Source of the DNA: Callorhinus ursinus
Taxonomy: Eukaryota > Chordata > Mammalia > Carnivora > Otariidae
Assembly: GCF_003265705.1 (NCBI RefSeq)
Contig: NW_020312817.1
Coordinates: 34,063,820-34,127,819, forward strand
Length of the DNA stretch: 64,000 nucleotides
Reading direction: 5' to 3'
The notes beneath the pieces were generated by a model. That model saw only the letters and a program-made list of their open reading frames with translations, was not told where the DNA came from and searched no databases. A program made the position numbers and the translations under genes. Shown here in pieces: positions 47,700 to 60,707 of the stretch (positions within the stretch are counted from its first letter, which is position 1; each line of letters opens with the position of its first letter).

Positions 47700-49115
47700 G
47701 AAAATCACTACATGTAGACTTGGATTTGGAAAAGACATAGAAGTCATCATGGTACAGTACCTTCTCAATTCACAGTGGAAATGGTAAAGTATTTTGCAAG
47801 TAATATTTCATTAATATTTAGGTTCTAATGCTAGCAAGTGGGGAACTTTTTAAATAACTTAGTCTTTCTATTGCAACGTTAGAAAACTATATGCTCTGCT
47901 TTAAGTGAGAGAAAAAAATGGTTATCAGCCTTTACTTTAATGCTTCTGATAAATGACTCTACTGACTTTTACAAAGATGAAAAGCGATCCAAGTATTTAA
48001 GAAGTGGGAAGAATCAAGACCCTCAAGTATTAAAGATAAGTAAGGATTCAAGGTTTTCATTAGAAGAAATCTTCCTGAGTTTGCTGGTCATTGGGACATT
48101 AATTATGAGCTATTTTGGCATAAGTCTTTGCTAATGCAACACTGAAGCAGCTCGTTCTACTAATGGCTAACTCTAATTCGTGAAAAAGTCTTTCTTATAA
48201 TAAGCAGAACTCTGGCATGCCTTAACTTATCAACATTTGTCTTCCGAATGAGGCCTTTTCTTTTACCACATTAGGGCCTTTTAAATAATTGAAAGCAGCT
48301 GCTATTTTCCCCTCTCATTTCTGTTTTTTTCCTGCCAGTGTCTTTGAGTTGCAGGAACGGGGAAATGGGAGTATTCCTTCACCCACAGGGTAACATACGG
48401 ATAATTTTATTTCTTTTTTCAGCAGAGATGAATCCAGGAAACACAATTTTAGGTTCTCTCTCTATTCACATCTACCCACTTCCTCTTCTCTCTTCCATGC
48501 AGTGAAAGTGATTAACACAGGCAAATACATCCTAATATTCACTCCTCTCTAATGGTCAGAGTTAACATTCCAAAGTTTACTGATCAGGTGAGTCTTGGCC
48601 TCTCAGCAATTTCTTTCTCAGACAAGAATGCCTATAAATGGGAGATAGTCTCTTCAATTCTACCTACATGGCAAGCTCGCCATTAAAGACCATTAAAGAC
48701 CTCCACAATCCTCCTGACTATAAGAAATTACTGTTATTGAACTGCTCGTTCTGAATCTGGATGAGCTCAGGGAGATCAGCTCATAAAGGAGAGTGCAGAA
48801 AGCCTCTCTTCTCCCTTAGGTCCAAGCCACATTTTCACATTCAACGTGAACAGCAAGCTGTATGCTTTGGATAGTAACACTGATACTGGATGTATTCCAT
48901 CCTTCATCCAAATCCTTGCATTTTATCTCTGTTGGCTCAGAACCTAGAGTGAGTCTCAGTATTATTCATATCTGGCAGCTCTCCCCTAATAATCCCTAGT
49001 TCATTCAGTGTTCTTTCTTACATGCTGTCCTTAATCTCCAAAATTATGTTTATCCCTTCCCGAATATTCTGTACTTTGTGGAGGCACCTCTCACACTGTG
49101 GTCTCAGCACCACAG
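47700..49115. other. Unassigned DNA
   Basis: No gene recognised. Contains a perfect 10-bp tandem duplication cattaaagac at 48681-48700. A 64-codon frame at 47940-48134 has no known domain. Confidence 0.45.
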
Positions 49116-49119
49116 TATA

Positions 49120-49370
49120 TTGGTAAAAAATACAGCCTTTTAATTGAATTCAATTAGACCTTGGTTAACATCCTGGCTCTAGGGTTTACCAGATGTGAGT
49201 GCTTGGGCAACTTTTTGATGACTCTGAGTTTTAGGGTCTCCAACTTAAATGGACAGAATACTGACCTCACAGAATTGTTACAAAGTTGGAGATAACTAAG
49301 ATAGCATTTGTAATCATTCAGCACAGTGCCTGATATATACTAGGTCCATGAGAAATGTTAGTTTTCCTTT
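49120..49370 (+). repeat. MIR SINE
   Basis: Sense MIR layout: 'acatcctggctctagggttt', 'gtgagtgcttgggcaacttt', 'acctcacagaattgttacaa', 'cagcacagtgcctgatatat', 'actaggtccatgagaaatgt'. Confidence 0.75.
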
Positions 49371-49598
49371 CAGTCTCCTCACACAAAACTAAACCTACTT
49401 CAACGTCATACCTAGCACATATGGAAGGCACTTTAAAATTTTATACTTGCTCCATAGATTAGACATATTTTGAGGGAACTTTGTGGGGCTGATTAACATT
49501 AATGTGGAACCATGCATAACACTACTTTAGAAAGACCACCTTTCTATGAAGTTATACCTCCTCAAAACATTTGTTCATTGTAATATAAAAATCAGGCA

Positions 49599-49826
49599 GG
49601 GGTGCCTGGGTGGTTCAGTCAGTTAAACTTCTGACTTGATTTCGGCTCAGGTTATGATCTCAGGGTTGTAGGATCAAGTCCTGCATTGGGCTCCATGCTC
49701 AGCAAGGAGTCTGCTTCTCTCTCTCTCTCCCTCTGCTCCTCCCCCCACTCGCACTCTCTCTCTCTCTCAAATAAATAAATAAATAAAATCTTTAAAGATA
49801 AATAAATAAAAATAAAAAAATAAAAA
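49599..49826 (+). mobile_element. Can-SINE
   Basis: Head 'ggggtgcctgggtggttcag', 'tcggctcaggttatgatctc', 'gcattgggctccatgctcag', CT tracts, then a long AAATA/A-rich tail with an internal 'atctttaaagataaataaat'. TSD ataaaaatcaggca (49585-49598) versus ataaaaatcagcca (49827-49840). Confidence 0.96.
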
Positions 49827-49840
49827 ATAAAAATCAGCCA

Positions 49841-51918
49841 AATTTAGCCTCTTTTCTGAACTGCCACTTAAATGCTATCTTCTTCATGAAGGTTTAATGA
49901 TGTCTCCTCAATCGACCTCATCAGAGTCAAACAGATGCATTTGATTTACACACCTCCTATATTACTGATTACATCCTATATTTTACTATAATTATCTGTT
50001 ATTTTATAATCCACACTGCATTATAAACTTCTTTGAAATTAGCCTGACACTATGGTACTGTTCCATACTAGTGTGCCAATCTAACATTAGAATCTACTAG
50101 AGGTCAAAAGGCAGTGTGAAGAAAGGGCTAATACTAGGCCTGGGGTAAGGCAGGGCTGCTAGGAAAATTTTCTTTGGAAACACTACTTAAGACAAATAAA
50201 AAATGTTTATATCTTCATGGTGTGTCACTACAGGGTCAGTGGAGATATGAGTTGGCATGTAAGCCTTCCACTACAGTGGTTTATAAAATGGGTGGACAAG
50301 GGGGCTACAGCCTTCTATAGGTCAAGGAGAGCCACACATTCTTTGGTTCTCAACCATGGCAGCCATACACGCCCCATATACATAAGAAGACAAAAGAAGC
50401 TGCAGTTTTGGGTACCTGTAGGGTCTCCTAATGAGATGAAGGTATTGTACTTTCTGTATTTCCTGTTTTGTATACTTCTAAAAAGCTAATTAACTGTAGT
50501 ATTAGATTAATGCCTCTTCATTTATGTCTCATGAGCCTTACTGCCAATCTGAAACTGTAACCATAGCTTTGTTCCTACAGGGACTCTACTGTAGCTTATT
50601 CAAATCATGTACAACCAACAGAGCATTTACCAAATGATCTTGGCTCATCAGAATAATAACCCTATTATTTGTAACTATTGAAAGATTGTGGCAAAGGTAG
50701 AGGGTCAAAAAAGTTCAGAATGTATAATAATCATTGAGTAGTCAATATGACTAATATGTAAGATAGAAGGATGAAAAACCAGTGGCTACTGAGTCTGTGA
50801 GACACGGCAGTGAACTTTTGCAGCGTGCTCCCCACCTCGGAGTTTTACACAATATTTTTACAAATACGCATATGATTAATTCTGAAATGTTCAAATTCTA
50901 AAGACATTCTGAAAGATGACCTCAAGAAAGGGTAAGAGCTATTACTTTTACTTCAGTTTAAAGAGTCTATCTGAATACCCTTTTGAGAGGAATTCAGGCA
51001 ATTTATAAGGAAAATTACTCCTTTGATGCCTCCAGGTTATTACTTAGCCAATTACTCTTAGACTCTACCAAATGGCTTTCATTAGTTAAAACTAAGGCCA
51101 ATTTTTTCCCCCTGAAATGTCTTGTTCATCCTTGAAGAATTACTCAAATACTGTTTAAGGGCAAAGGTTTCTAAGAGTCTAGGACAGTAGTCAATCTATT
51201 ATATTACTTCTAATGAAGATTATCAGAGCTTTCCTTCTCCTTTCCCTAATGCAAACATAGCACATTCTTGGGTTGGAGGAAAAAAATGCTCAAATAGGAA
51301 TAAGGCTGATGTAAAACCCAAGTGTTAGTTTTTAATATGATTGGTGATGGGAACAAAATAGATAGGTTGAGTCAAGGTATCCCTCCACATCACCCCGTCT
51401 AATGACCTATTCCTGTAAGAGTCAAGCATTCACGAAAGACCAACACCACAGCAGCAGGAAACACAAACGGAAAGAATTTCAAAACATTCACTAAGAGTGT
51501 GGGTGGTTAAGGTAGCATTGATAACCAACAGGCAATGCTTCTTTTTAACACAGAGATTTTCTACAATGGCTAATGCATTATAGTCATGAATAGCTTTGGC
51601 TTCAAGTGAGATAATAACCAAGCAATAAAAGCCTGGTGGTTTTCCCCCTTGTAATTTATTCAATTTCTGCATATATTCATATTCATACACACACACACAC
51701 ACATACACACACACACACGACAGAGAGAGAGAGAGACTGAGACGAGAGGAAATGAAGGAGAATCTAGTCCAGGCTTTTATTGTTTGGCTATTTAAGAACT
51801 TTTCATAAGAAAGACATGTATTCTCAGATCAACAGTAGCAGAAATAAAAATAATCCCCCTATTAAACATACTAAAATTGCAAAACATCAAGTCTAAAAAT
51901 AAAAAATTTGAAGCTACT
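49841..51918. other. Unassigned AT-rich DNA
   Basis: No gene recognised over 2 kb. Includes the CA-rich run at 51687-51718. Frames at 50217-50489 and 51430-51714 minus were inspected without result. Confidence 0.5.
51687..51718 (+). repeat. (CA)n microsatellite, interrupted
   Basis: CA dinucleotides broken once by 'acatac', followed by a GA-rich stretch. Confidence 0.95.
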
Positions 51919-52110
51919 GGGATGCTTGGGTGGCTCAGTCAGTTAAGCATCCAATTCTTGATTTAGGCTCAGGTCATGATCTCAGGGTTAGGAGACTGAG
52001 CCCAGCGTCAGGCACTGTGTGCTTAAAATTCTCTCTATCTCCCTCTGTCCCTCCCCCAACTCCCTTACTTATGGTCATGCATGCTCTCTCTCTCTAAAAA
52101 ACAAACAAAA
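51919..52110 (+). mobile_element. Can-SINE, older subfamily
   Basis: 'gggatgcttgggtggctcag', 'tcagttaagcatccaattct', 'gctcaggtcatgatctcagg', CT-rich stretch and 'aaaaaacaaacaaaaaacct' tail. The flanks (aatttgaagctact / aaccttaaagctattt) only partly match, so the TSD is unclear. Confidence 0.92.
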
Positions 52111-52974
52111 AACCTTAAAGCTATTTAACATTAAAAATACTAGATTATGTGAAAGGGAATAAAAATAAAATGAATAGCAGACAATATAATCAACAATTGA
52201 AACCATAATCTTAGGAGACAATTTTCCACGGATCTCTTCAGTTTCTATATACCTTGTAAAAAGACACTGGCCGTTTTTGTCCTGAGTAACCTTTCCAAGG
52301 ACACTTGTGTAGTAAACAGCTTCAAGAGCGAGATAGAATAATCTCCAGAGAAGACGGCAGTTTGTTTCCTGACCAGGGTAATACAGGTAACGTTTCACTC
52401 CAGGGCAAAGTTTGGGCAGGTGACCAGCCCCAAACCCTTACACCACTGGGGATTCCTAAGCTCAGTGTTCATCTGGGACATGGCACTCACTTGAGCCACT
52501 CTCCTTTACTCCCACGGGATATGTGGGGTTGGGCAGAGAGAACCAATATGGACATGAATCTCATGTTATCTGTGGTGCAGTGGCTTATTTGACTCCATAC
52601 AGAATCTTGTGTCTTCCATCAGTATTTCAGTATTCATAAAACAGAAGCAGGCTAAATTGTTAGCAGGCTAAATTGTTAGCTTGGAAAATGGGTTAAAGTC
52701 TCACACTGTTCATAGTTCTTGATACACCCCAGAGATAGCTATAAATCAAAAATGAAAGGCTCCTTCCCCCCAAAAGTCCTTGAATAAAGAAATTTTCAAG
52801 TGTACAATGTGTTATGAGTTCATTACCAATAAATATTCACTTAAAAAGAACTGTTCATCAGGAAGAAAAATGAACCAATCTGAAATCATGAGCTACCTGA
52901 GACACAATGAACACATATATGTATAAAAATTATCAGTCATTTTAAGGGACTATGAACTACAAAAATACTAATGA
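52111..52974. other. Unassigned DNA
   Basis: No gene recognised. Contains a perfect 16-bp tandem duplication gcaggctaaattgtta at 52647-52662 and 52663-52678. Confidence 0.45.
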
Positions 52975-52987
52975 CTCATTTCTTCTT

Positions 52988-53200
52988 TTTTTTTAATACA
53001 TATGTATATATTTTAAAGATTTTATTTATTTATTTGACAGAGAGAGATAGCGAGAGAAGGAACACAAGCAGGGGGAGAGAGAGAGGGAGAAGCAGGCTTC
53101 CCGCAGAGCAGGGAGCCCGATGTGGGACTCGATCCCAGGACCCTGGGATCATGACCTGAGCTGAAGGTAGATGCTTAATGACTGAGCTACCCAGGTGCCC
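52988..53200 (-). mobile_element. Can-SINE, young subfamily
   Basis: Complement copy. Identical 13-bp TSD ctcatttcttctt at 52975-52987 and 53201-53213. Contains 'cagagcagggagcccgatgt' and 'gggatcatgacctgagctga'. The tail is T-rich with an 'aatacatatgtatata' interruption. Confidence 0.97.
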
Positions 53201-53213
53201 CTCATTTCTTCTT

Positions 53214-53884
53214 AATAAATGGGTGTAAAATTCTAGATGGCAACAAAAAGATAAGAAAAGATGTACTCGCCTTAATCAGATGTGTCTCTGGAGATGATGA
53301 AACCAATCCAGTAAGAAACTGGATCATTTAGCTGGGTGGGACAAACTGAAAGGTCATACTGATCTGATCCTATTCATAAGAGATAATCACTATTTTGGGG
53401 ACAGAACAAAGTCAATCTGCAAAGAGAAGAAAACGGAATGCACACACAAAGATAAGTGACTGAGTTAGGCATCCCAGTTTTCTAGTTCCTGTGACACTTA
53501 ACCATTTCTCAGTGCCTGCTCTTTGAGTCTCTGTATTCCTAAAATAAAACCTGACATTTATTGCAGTGGTTTGAGTGGGCCTCTTTTCCTTAATACCCAA
53601 AGAACCTTGACTAGAATACACCCAAAGCGCTGAAGTTAGAAAGCCAGTTCTGTCTTATTTTCTGAGAGGGTAGCTAATTGATAATAAATTAAGAATATTT
53701 CATAATACAACTATATGGAACCCCATTAAAAAGCAGTTTTTTCTCCATGCATATTCTATAGAACATGTGGATATGCACATTCCCAAAGTCATTGCCACTT
53801 CTTTCTCCTTTTAATTTCAGCTATCTTCTCTCTACTGTATTGGCACTACAAGTCAGTTTCTTCATACATACAGTCCTTTCCCTC
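53214..53884. other. Unassigned DNA
   Basis: No gene or repeat recognised between the two SINEs. Confidence 0.4.
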
Positions 53885-53898
53885 TATATATCATTGTT

Positions 53899-54107
53899 TT
53901 TTGTTGTTGTTGTTGTTTTTATTATTATTTTATTTATTTATTTGGTAGAGACACAGCAAAAGAGAGAACACAAGCAGGGGGAGTGGGAGAGGGAGAAGCA
54001 GGCTTCCCACGGAGCAGGGAGCCCGATGTGGGGCTCGATCCCAGGACCCCGGGATCATGACCTGAGCCGAAGGCAGACGCTTAACGACTGAGCTACCCAG
54101 GCGCCCC
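53899..54107 (-). mobile_element. Can-SINE, young subfamily
   Basis: Complement copy, identical 14-bp TSD tatatatcattgtt at 53885-53898 and 54108-54121. The tail reads as (TTG)n plus (TTA)n; body includes 'acggagcagggagcccgatg' and 'gagccgaaggcagacgctta'. The plus-strand frame 53765-54091 runs through it by chance. Confidence 0.97.
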
Positions 54108-54121
54108 TATATATCATTGTT

Positions 54122-54870
54122 CTGATTTGGTTGTTTTTATTTCCATGTCACAAGCATAGGCAACATACTATCTACCAAGTTTTGATACTTGTGATAGTAT
54201 CAAAATGTTTAAGATAATTTTTATGATATATTGTAGCACAGATATATAGACATGAGTACATCATTTTCCCCTGTCTATATCCTTATTAATTTTTGCAAAA
54301 ATGACAGGAAACCCTCTAATGTCAGTTATTCTATGTCAGACTCAGGGTTCTCCCTATTAGATGTTTTCTTCTCCTTCCTCCTGAAATTTCAGTTGAACAC
54401 TTCCAATGTTCTGCCCAAAAGAGTTTTCCTGTTGCAATCTGTTTCCTGACCCAATGAACATATGAACCAATGTTTGGGTTCATATGAACCCTTGCCCATG
54501 AGTCTTGCCCCATAAACCAAGATTGCAAATTATGAAAGTCTGACCTTCAATATTGGCTTTCCATTTATCTTTCTCTTCTGAAAGCATGACCTTTACTGGA
54601 AAAAGGATTCGAGGAAATACTTCTGCCCTTGATCCAGCATCCTTCCCTAGTCTTCATAATCACAAATGAGGTATTTTTTACATTGTGATGTATTACCACG
54701 GAACTGAGCAAAAGTCCATACTTTTATATAGGGCTGGTGAACTGTAATAGACCCTATATTACATCTCTACCCAGGAAAACAGCATAGCTGTTATTAGACA
54801 TCCCGATGGCTATGTAGCCAGTATCTTGTACCTAAGAGGGAGTCTCTATTACTGCATGCTTCTTCCCTCA
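54122..54870. other. Unassigned DNA
   Basis: No gene recognised. Includes a local near-repeat around 'atgaaccaatgtttgggttcatatgaacc' (54470-54490, partly palindromic). Confidence 0.4.
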
Positions 54871-54874
54871 TAAA

Positions 54875-55295
54875 TAGATGGATGCCTGGATAGACACAGT
54901 CATAAAGATACAGGAGATTTTATTATAAAAATTGACTCACACAATTATGGAAATCAAGAAGTCCCATGATCTGCTGCCTGCAAACCCGAGAGCCAGGAAA
55001 GTCAGTGATATAATTCAGTCTGAATCCTGAAGCCTGAAGAGCAGAAGCACCGATATCTACAGGCAAAAGAAGATGGGTATCTTGGCTCAAGGAGAAAGAG
55101 TAAATTCACTCTTCTTCCACATTTTTGTTCTAGTCAAGCCCTCAGCAGACTGGATGATGCCTACCCACATCTTTCTTCTTCACTCAGTCTGCCAAGTCAA
55201 ATGCCGATCTCTTCCAGAGATACCCTCACAGACATACCCCAAAATGTTTTATGAGCTACCCCAGTCGAGTTGACACATAAAATTAACCACCACAG
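54875..55295 (+). repeat. Ancient interspersed repeat, name not assigned
   Basis: A recognisable common mammalian repeat: 'gagattttattataaaaatt', 'gactcacacaattatggaaa', 'tcaagaagtcccatgatctg', 'agccaggaaagtcagtgata', 'accctcacagacatacccca' and 'gagttgacacataaaattaa', in order. The 66-codon frame at 55073-55273 is within it. Confidence 0.65.
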
Positions 55296-55482
55296 GTATC
55301 AACAATTTTTCTTGAACTATTATTGCCTAGATATCCTCCTCATCGTTCTGTTAAAAACATTAACTTCTACTGCATATAATCCAGATCCAGTGTCTAGGAA
55401 CTTAATTTCATAATTCTTCCATACCCACTTGTCTTGCTCTAATTTTGCTATATGGTTTATCACCTCTTAATGTTCTATACTA

Positions 55483-55515
55483 TTATTATAATATTATTAA
55501 TATTATTATTATTTT
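55483..55515 (+). repeat. (ATT)n-rich microsatellite
   Basis: ATT/TTA repeat units with interruptions. Confidence 0.85.
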
Positions 55516-55529
55516 CTTCTCTTGTTAAA

Positions 55530-55650
55530 CCTTAAACTCCATAAAGGCTGTAATTTTTATCTGTTTTATCCCACTGATACATTTCAAGCATCTATACCCA
55601 GTATGTAGTAGGGGCTCAATATGTTTGTAAAATGAATAAATACATAAAAT
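55530..55650 (+). repeat. L2-like 3' end fragment
   Basis: 'ccataaaggctgtaattttt', 'cccagtatgtagtaggggct' and 'caatatgtttgtaaaatgaa' resemble the L2 terminus (…gcacatagtaggtgctcaataaatatttgttgaatgaa). Confidence 0.55.
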
Positions 55651-55779
55651 CTACTTTAATGTAATCTTATTTAATATCTTTCTCTTTCTCCTCTATATTC
55701 CATATCCTTTTTGACTCTAGTCAAAACTCTGGTGCTGATTTTTTTTTTTTTTTGCAATTTTCATCTGACTTCATTTTTT

Positions 55780-55970
55780 TTTTAAAGATTTTATTTATTT
55801 ATTTGAGAGAGAGAGAATGAGAGATAGAGAGTACGAGAGGGAAGAGGGTCAGAGGGAGAAGCAGACTTCCCGCCGAGCAGGGAGCCCGATGCGGGACTCG
55901 ATCCCGGGACTCCAGGATCATGACCTGAGCTGAAGGCAGTTGCTAACCAACTGAGCCACTCAGGTGCCCC
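55780..55970 (-). mobile_element. Can-SINE
   Basis: Complement copy, TSD gacttcatttttt at 55767-55779 and 55971-55983. Body includes 'gccgagcagggagcccgatg', 'cgggactcgatcccgggact' and end 'gagccactcaggtgcccc'. Confidence 0.96.
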
Positions 55971-55983
55971 GACTTCATTTTTT

Positions 55984-56991
55984 AGATTACAAAAGTAACG
56001 CCTTCTTATCTAACACATAAACACACATTTTAGGATTCTCCATACTCTTTCATTTTCATTTTTAGGGATTCCTTATGGATTATATTCTTCCACCCTCTCA
56101 AGTAAGCCAGAGTACATACATATAAGTCAAACTTGTTCAGAAAGCTTTTCTATCTGGAAAGGTGAACTTGCATATATAAACACACTGATGACCATATCAA
56201 GGAAGCAGAAATATATCATACCTATTATACATATTTTGCCAAAAACTGAACTCTAGCACTTTATGTTTCCTCTCACCTCCAAAATGGCCACTGTATGATG
56301 TTTCTTTTTTTTTATGTACTGTTCAATGGGAGCCAGTACAATTGTTATATTTAAATCTTTACAGCCATTGTAATGAAATAAATGGTCACCTAAAGGCCTG
56401 AAAGACTAAATTATCTCTAGGTTCTTACCTTACTGTCAGAGAGGGAACTGGGGTCAAAGAAAATATGGTCTGATACTTGCACAACCTTAAAAAGTCAACA
56501 ACCAAGATGGGAGTCCAGACTCCATTGCTTCTGACTCTTTTGATCAAACCCTAAACCATGTTTCATGGGTTGATGGAAATCAGAATTAACTTTTATCTAT
56601 AGAGAAATAATATTTTTATAGCTGCTCACGATCCTCCCTGTAAAACTGTCGATTTTACAAATGCTGTTGGCAACAGGAACATAAGTAGCATTGCCTCATT
56701 ATAATCTTAAGTGCTACGCAACAAAAACAAATATCCATCCCCTGTTCTTTACGGAGACTATTATTTCTTGACTCACACTGGTATAGTGTTAGTTGCTAAT
56801 ACTTTTATTCTATAGATTTATGTTGTTCCCCTTATCTGTTAACCTCCATGCTTCCTATAAAGACATAAGAACATCCATCTTTATGACCATTAGAGCATTA
56901 ATGACACAATCAATATAACCCCAAAGGAGCATCCAGCAGGAGTATATGCTTCCCTACCTCTTTACATATTCATTTATTTGCAAATCTTCCA

Positions 56992-56992
<1 letters not shown>
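55984..56992. other. Unassigned AT-rich DNA
   Basis: No gene or repeat recognised. Confidence 0.45.

Positions 56993-57037
<45 letters not shown>
56993..57037 (+). repeat. (AC)n microsatellite
   Basis: About 22 uninterrupted AC units, probably length-polymorphic. Confidence 0.97.
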
Positions 57038-57040
<3 letters not shown>

Positions 57041-57279
57041 CCCTTTAAAGGGCACCCTTCCAGGGAGTAAAGACACTAAGTATGGTGGTAATACCACCAG
57101 TCAGTAAGTACTTTCCCTTTTTGGAACAATTTTAAAGGATGTTTATAATATTAGTGTTAGGGAGTATATTCTTCATGGTAATGCTATTCACAGGGCCATT
57201 CCAACCATTGTAAAATTTAAAAAATGGCTGTTAGTTACCTAGGCAAATTATATTCTGGGATATCAGATGAACAGTATAA

Positions 57280-57486
57280 ATAAGCTCTGGAGCCAAGCCT
57301 CTTGGGTTCAAGTCATAGCTCTGATACTTACTAGCTTTGTGATCCTACGCAGGTTACTTAATCTCAGTGTTTCTTCATCTGTGTAAACCAACCGATAGGA
57401 ATGGCTGTGATGATTAGACATGTTATTATCTGTAAAGATCTTATCAACAGTTCCTGGTGTCATATGAGTGTAAAATGCTGTTATCG
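57280..57486 (+). repeat. MIR SINE
   Basis: One of the clearest MIRs here: 'aagctctggagccaagcctc', 'ttgggttcaagtcatagctc', 'tgatacttactagctttgtg', 'ggttacttaatctcagtgtt' and 'aacagttcctggtgtcatat'. Confidence 0.88.
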
Positions 57487-58375
57487 ATACAAGGCCTCTG
57501 TGTGATCCAGTGTTTGAGGAATTAGGTGATGCTGGTATGGAGTGTCCCTCCAGTTCTTACTCTCCCTTTGCCTTAGGAAACTGCACCTGGCCTTGTCCTT
57601 ACTTCAACCCTTGGGACCTATAAATGCTAAATGAATCAGCAACAGCCAGGAAGGGACCAAATTTATCTATTGTGTTACTTAATGGAAGCTAAAAGTTTGA
57701 GTTTGTAATACTGCAAGTTTGTAAAAGGCCATTTCTAGGACTTTAAAGATAGTAAGCATTTTTTCTGTATTGAAGAAAATATAAATGTATTGCTTAACTA
57801 TTATTTTTACATGTGAAAGTCCAATTGATACTCTTAAAAAATAGTAATGTGGCATGAACAGAACTTCTCTGTGATTCTATTTGTGATTAAATCATCCTTT
57901 ACATGTTTAGGCTGTTACATAGCAAGATGGAGTCCAAGATACTTACATGATGTTTGTAAGACAACCATTTGCTACACAGATGTGTGATACCGACAGGGTG
58001 GAAGAGTATTTACCAAAACAGATATTTACAAAAATTCAAGAAAGATGTAAACTTCAATCATAAAATCACCTGGTTGGCTAAACTGTACAAAATTATTTCT
58101 TTAGATTTTGTTCACGTACTTTCAACATGATAATAGTGTATAAATTCTTTTTTTAAAAGATGACTTGCTATCAAAATGGTGTTTTTAATATTAAAAAAAA
58201 ATCAATCACACAGGCCAAGTCAACAAAATAAAGTTTAAAATTAAGCAAACCCACATCACTATGAAGGAATTGCTATTGGTATTTGGTGTACTTAGTCTCA
58301 GATATGCCAATATGCCAAGGTCAAAGATTAAAATAAAAGAAAAAAGAAAAAAAAATCCAGAAAACAGGTTCAGAT
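57487..58375. other. Unassigned AT-rich DNA
   Basis: No gene or named repeat recognised. Confidence 0.45.
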
Positions 58376-58387
58376 TACAACATTATT

Positions 58388-58614
58388 ATTTTTATTTTTT
58401 ATTTTTATTTTTTAGAAAGAGAGAGAGAGCACTTGTGTGATGGGGGGGAAGGGGCAGAGGGAGAGGGAGAAAGAGAGAGAGAAAAAAAAATCTCAAGCAG
58501 ATTCCACACCCAGCACAGAGCCCAAAGTGGGGCTCAATCTCACAACCCTGAAATCATGACCTGAGCCAAAATCAAGAGCCGGATGCCTAACCGATGGAGC
58601 CACTCAGGTGCCCC
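58388..58614 (-). mobile_element. Can-SINE, older subfamily
   Basis: Complement copy with TTTTA-rich tail, long GA-rich tract, 'tggggctcaatctcacaacc', 'ctgagccaaaatcaagagcc' and end 'gagccactcaggtgcccc'. TSD tacaacattatt at 58376-58387 and 58615-58626. Confidence 0.95.
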
Positions 58615-58626
58615 TACAACATTATT

Positions 58627-60707
58627 TTTAAAACAGATACTAATTATTTCTCTCATATTTTGATGAAGAAAAAAACTGAAATGAAATTAAAATTTTGGGT
58701 GAATTTCAGATAAAATTTCTTCATCACAGACATATTCTTTTCTAAAATATCAATCTGGAGTCAAACAAAATTAACACAAAAAATACTAGAAATATTTAAT
58801 TTAAATCATTAAAAAAACTGATTCTACATTTAGATGAGTTAAATACTTAGACCCATTCTTTTCTCCAGAATAGTTCCTCTGTTCCTGAGCATTTTATATA
58901 GACTTGCTCCTTTTTCTTATGTTCCATTTTGCTATGTAAGTTTTATTGGTTTTAAGAATGACTTACGTTGTCTTCCCACAGTTCTGCTTTACTTAAGACT
59001 GTCTTCCTATTTCCTTTAGAGATGAAGGATGGCTGAGACAACATGACCTTCTTGGGCCACCCTTATAGACATTATTTCTAGAATTGTAGCTGACTGTAAA
59101 GAAGTCTGAGTCCAGCTCAATTTCCCCTTCTATGTGACTTGCTCTTCCACCTGAGTGCCCATGTTTTATTTCATCATTGAGATTCAAGGCGAAAGGCTTT
59201 ATAAGGACATTTACCAAAAAACCTCCAGCACCCCTCTTAGCTCTGTAGCTCTGTTTTCACCCTTAGTTCTCCTTTGTTCCTGTAATTTTATTTTTGTAAT
59301 GTTTCTCCCCACCCCAAGTCTTTCACTCCTCTTCCAACAGGAGGTTGTTGTTGTTCCTGTTTGAAACACAATGATGTGTCCAAATCTTGTGCTCTGTGCA
59401 TATATGTAATAATGAGTATTCACTGGCTTTCCTTTTGTGTTTCTGAATGTAATAACATATCTCCTGTCTACTTAACAGTATGCGGTACTTCTAGGTGAAA
59501 AGGTGTCATGAAAGACAAGTGACAAATACAAAAACATGAGAAACCACATATTTGCTAAATAAAAATAGGACCAACTGCAATAACTGTCAGAAACACATGC
59601 TATATAAAATAGGCTTAGCCTGTAGAACATCATTTGTCAAAGATAATTTCACTGAGAATACCTTTCCTCCTGATGCCCTTGGCCAACATAATTTCTGAGA
59701 TTTTGAAAATTCTTCTATGGTTATCTCTGAGGTCTCTTTGCCAGCTTACCACAAAGGGCAAACTGGCCTTTAACTGTCATTTACCCATCTCAGGAGTTTT
59801 GCCTCCCTGTTCTTTAGGGAGAATTAGCTTCTTATTCATATAAAAGACGACCGTTCAGGTCATCTATAATTTGGGGGCTCAGCAACAGGACAAATAGAAG
59901 AGAAAATAACAGGCATTTGAACTTCCAAAGGTGACATAAAAAATGATAGTTTTCTTAGGGGAAAAATATATCTATCTTCTTCATATTTACCTACCATTGT
60001 TTCCATTTTTCTTCAGACAAAAACAGTGTGGTTTTAAAGTGAAAGCATTTTTAAAACACGAACTTGCAGAAACTATATGTCAAAGAATATATTCACAAAA
60101 GAGGCAAACAACACATTATGGGACCATTATGAAAAATCCAGTTCCCTACTCAGTGTACATTGTTTGGATTGCTAAATATTTATGGTAGGTTATACATAGA
60201 GCTGTCCCCACCAAGGACCTAATAGTAACACGAACATTAAGAATATAAGAGTGTCTGGGATAAGTGCCAAAGTGAAGTACTGACATAATTCTCTAGGAGC
60301 TTTAAGAGGAAGAGCCCACTTTTTCCTGAAGGAATTAAAAAAAAAAAAAAAACCTTCATCAAAGACTTGACAGCTGGAGAGAGGAAAAGAGATTAGAGAT
60401 GAACAGAAGCAAATGCATGAAGGCAGGCGATTATGATGCAAGTGCTCCCCTTCCCCCAGGAAATGTTCTATCTACTGATAGCTGTGACCCTTAAAGGTTC
60501 TCAGAAGTTGTACAGCAATTGCACACACATCAGTAGTTTTACAAGTCTTTCTGGTAACAAGTTATATGGAATTGAATTGCAGTTGACACTATATTTCTTA
60601 CCAGGTCATTGATTTACTGAAGGTCAAGATTAGCCATGGACTGATTTGTTTAACAGGTGAAGCTTATGTTCAGAGTTCTTCTAGTCACTCATCTTTTATG
60701 ACCACTC

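Noticed and set aside
54460..54492. Partly palindromic 'gaaccaatgtttgggttcat' region as a regulatory hairpin
   Set aside because: Short, AT-rich and isolated; nothing nearby supports a function.
56993..57037. Regular short repeats as a CRISPR array
   Set aside because: A dinucleotide microsatellite in a mammalian genome; no spacers.
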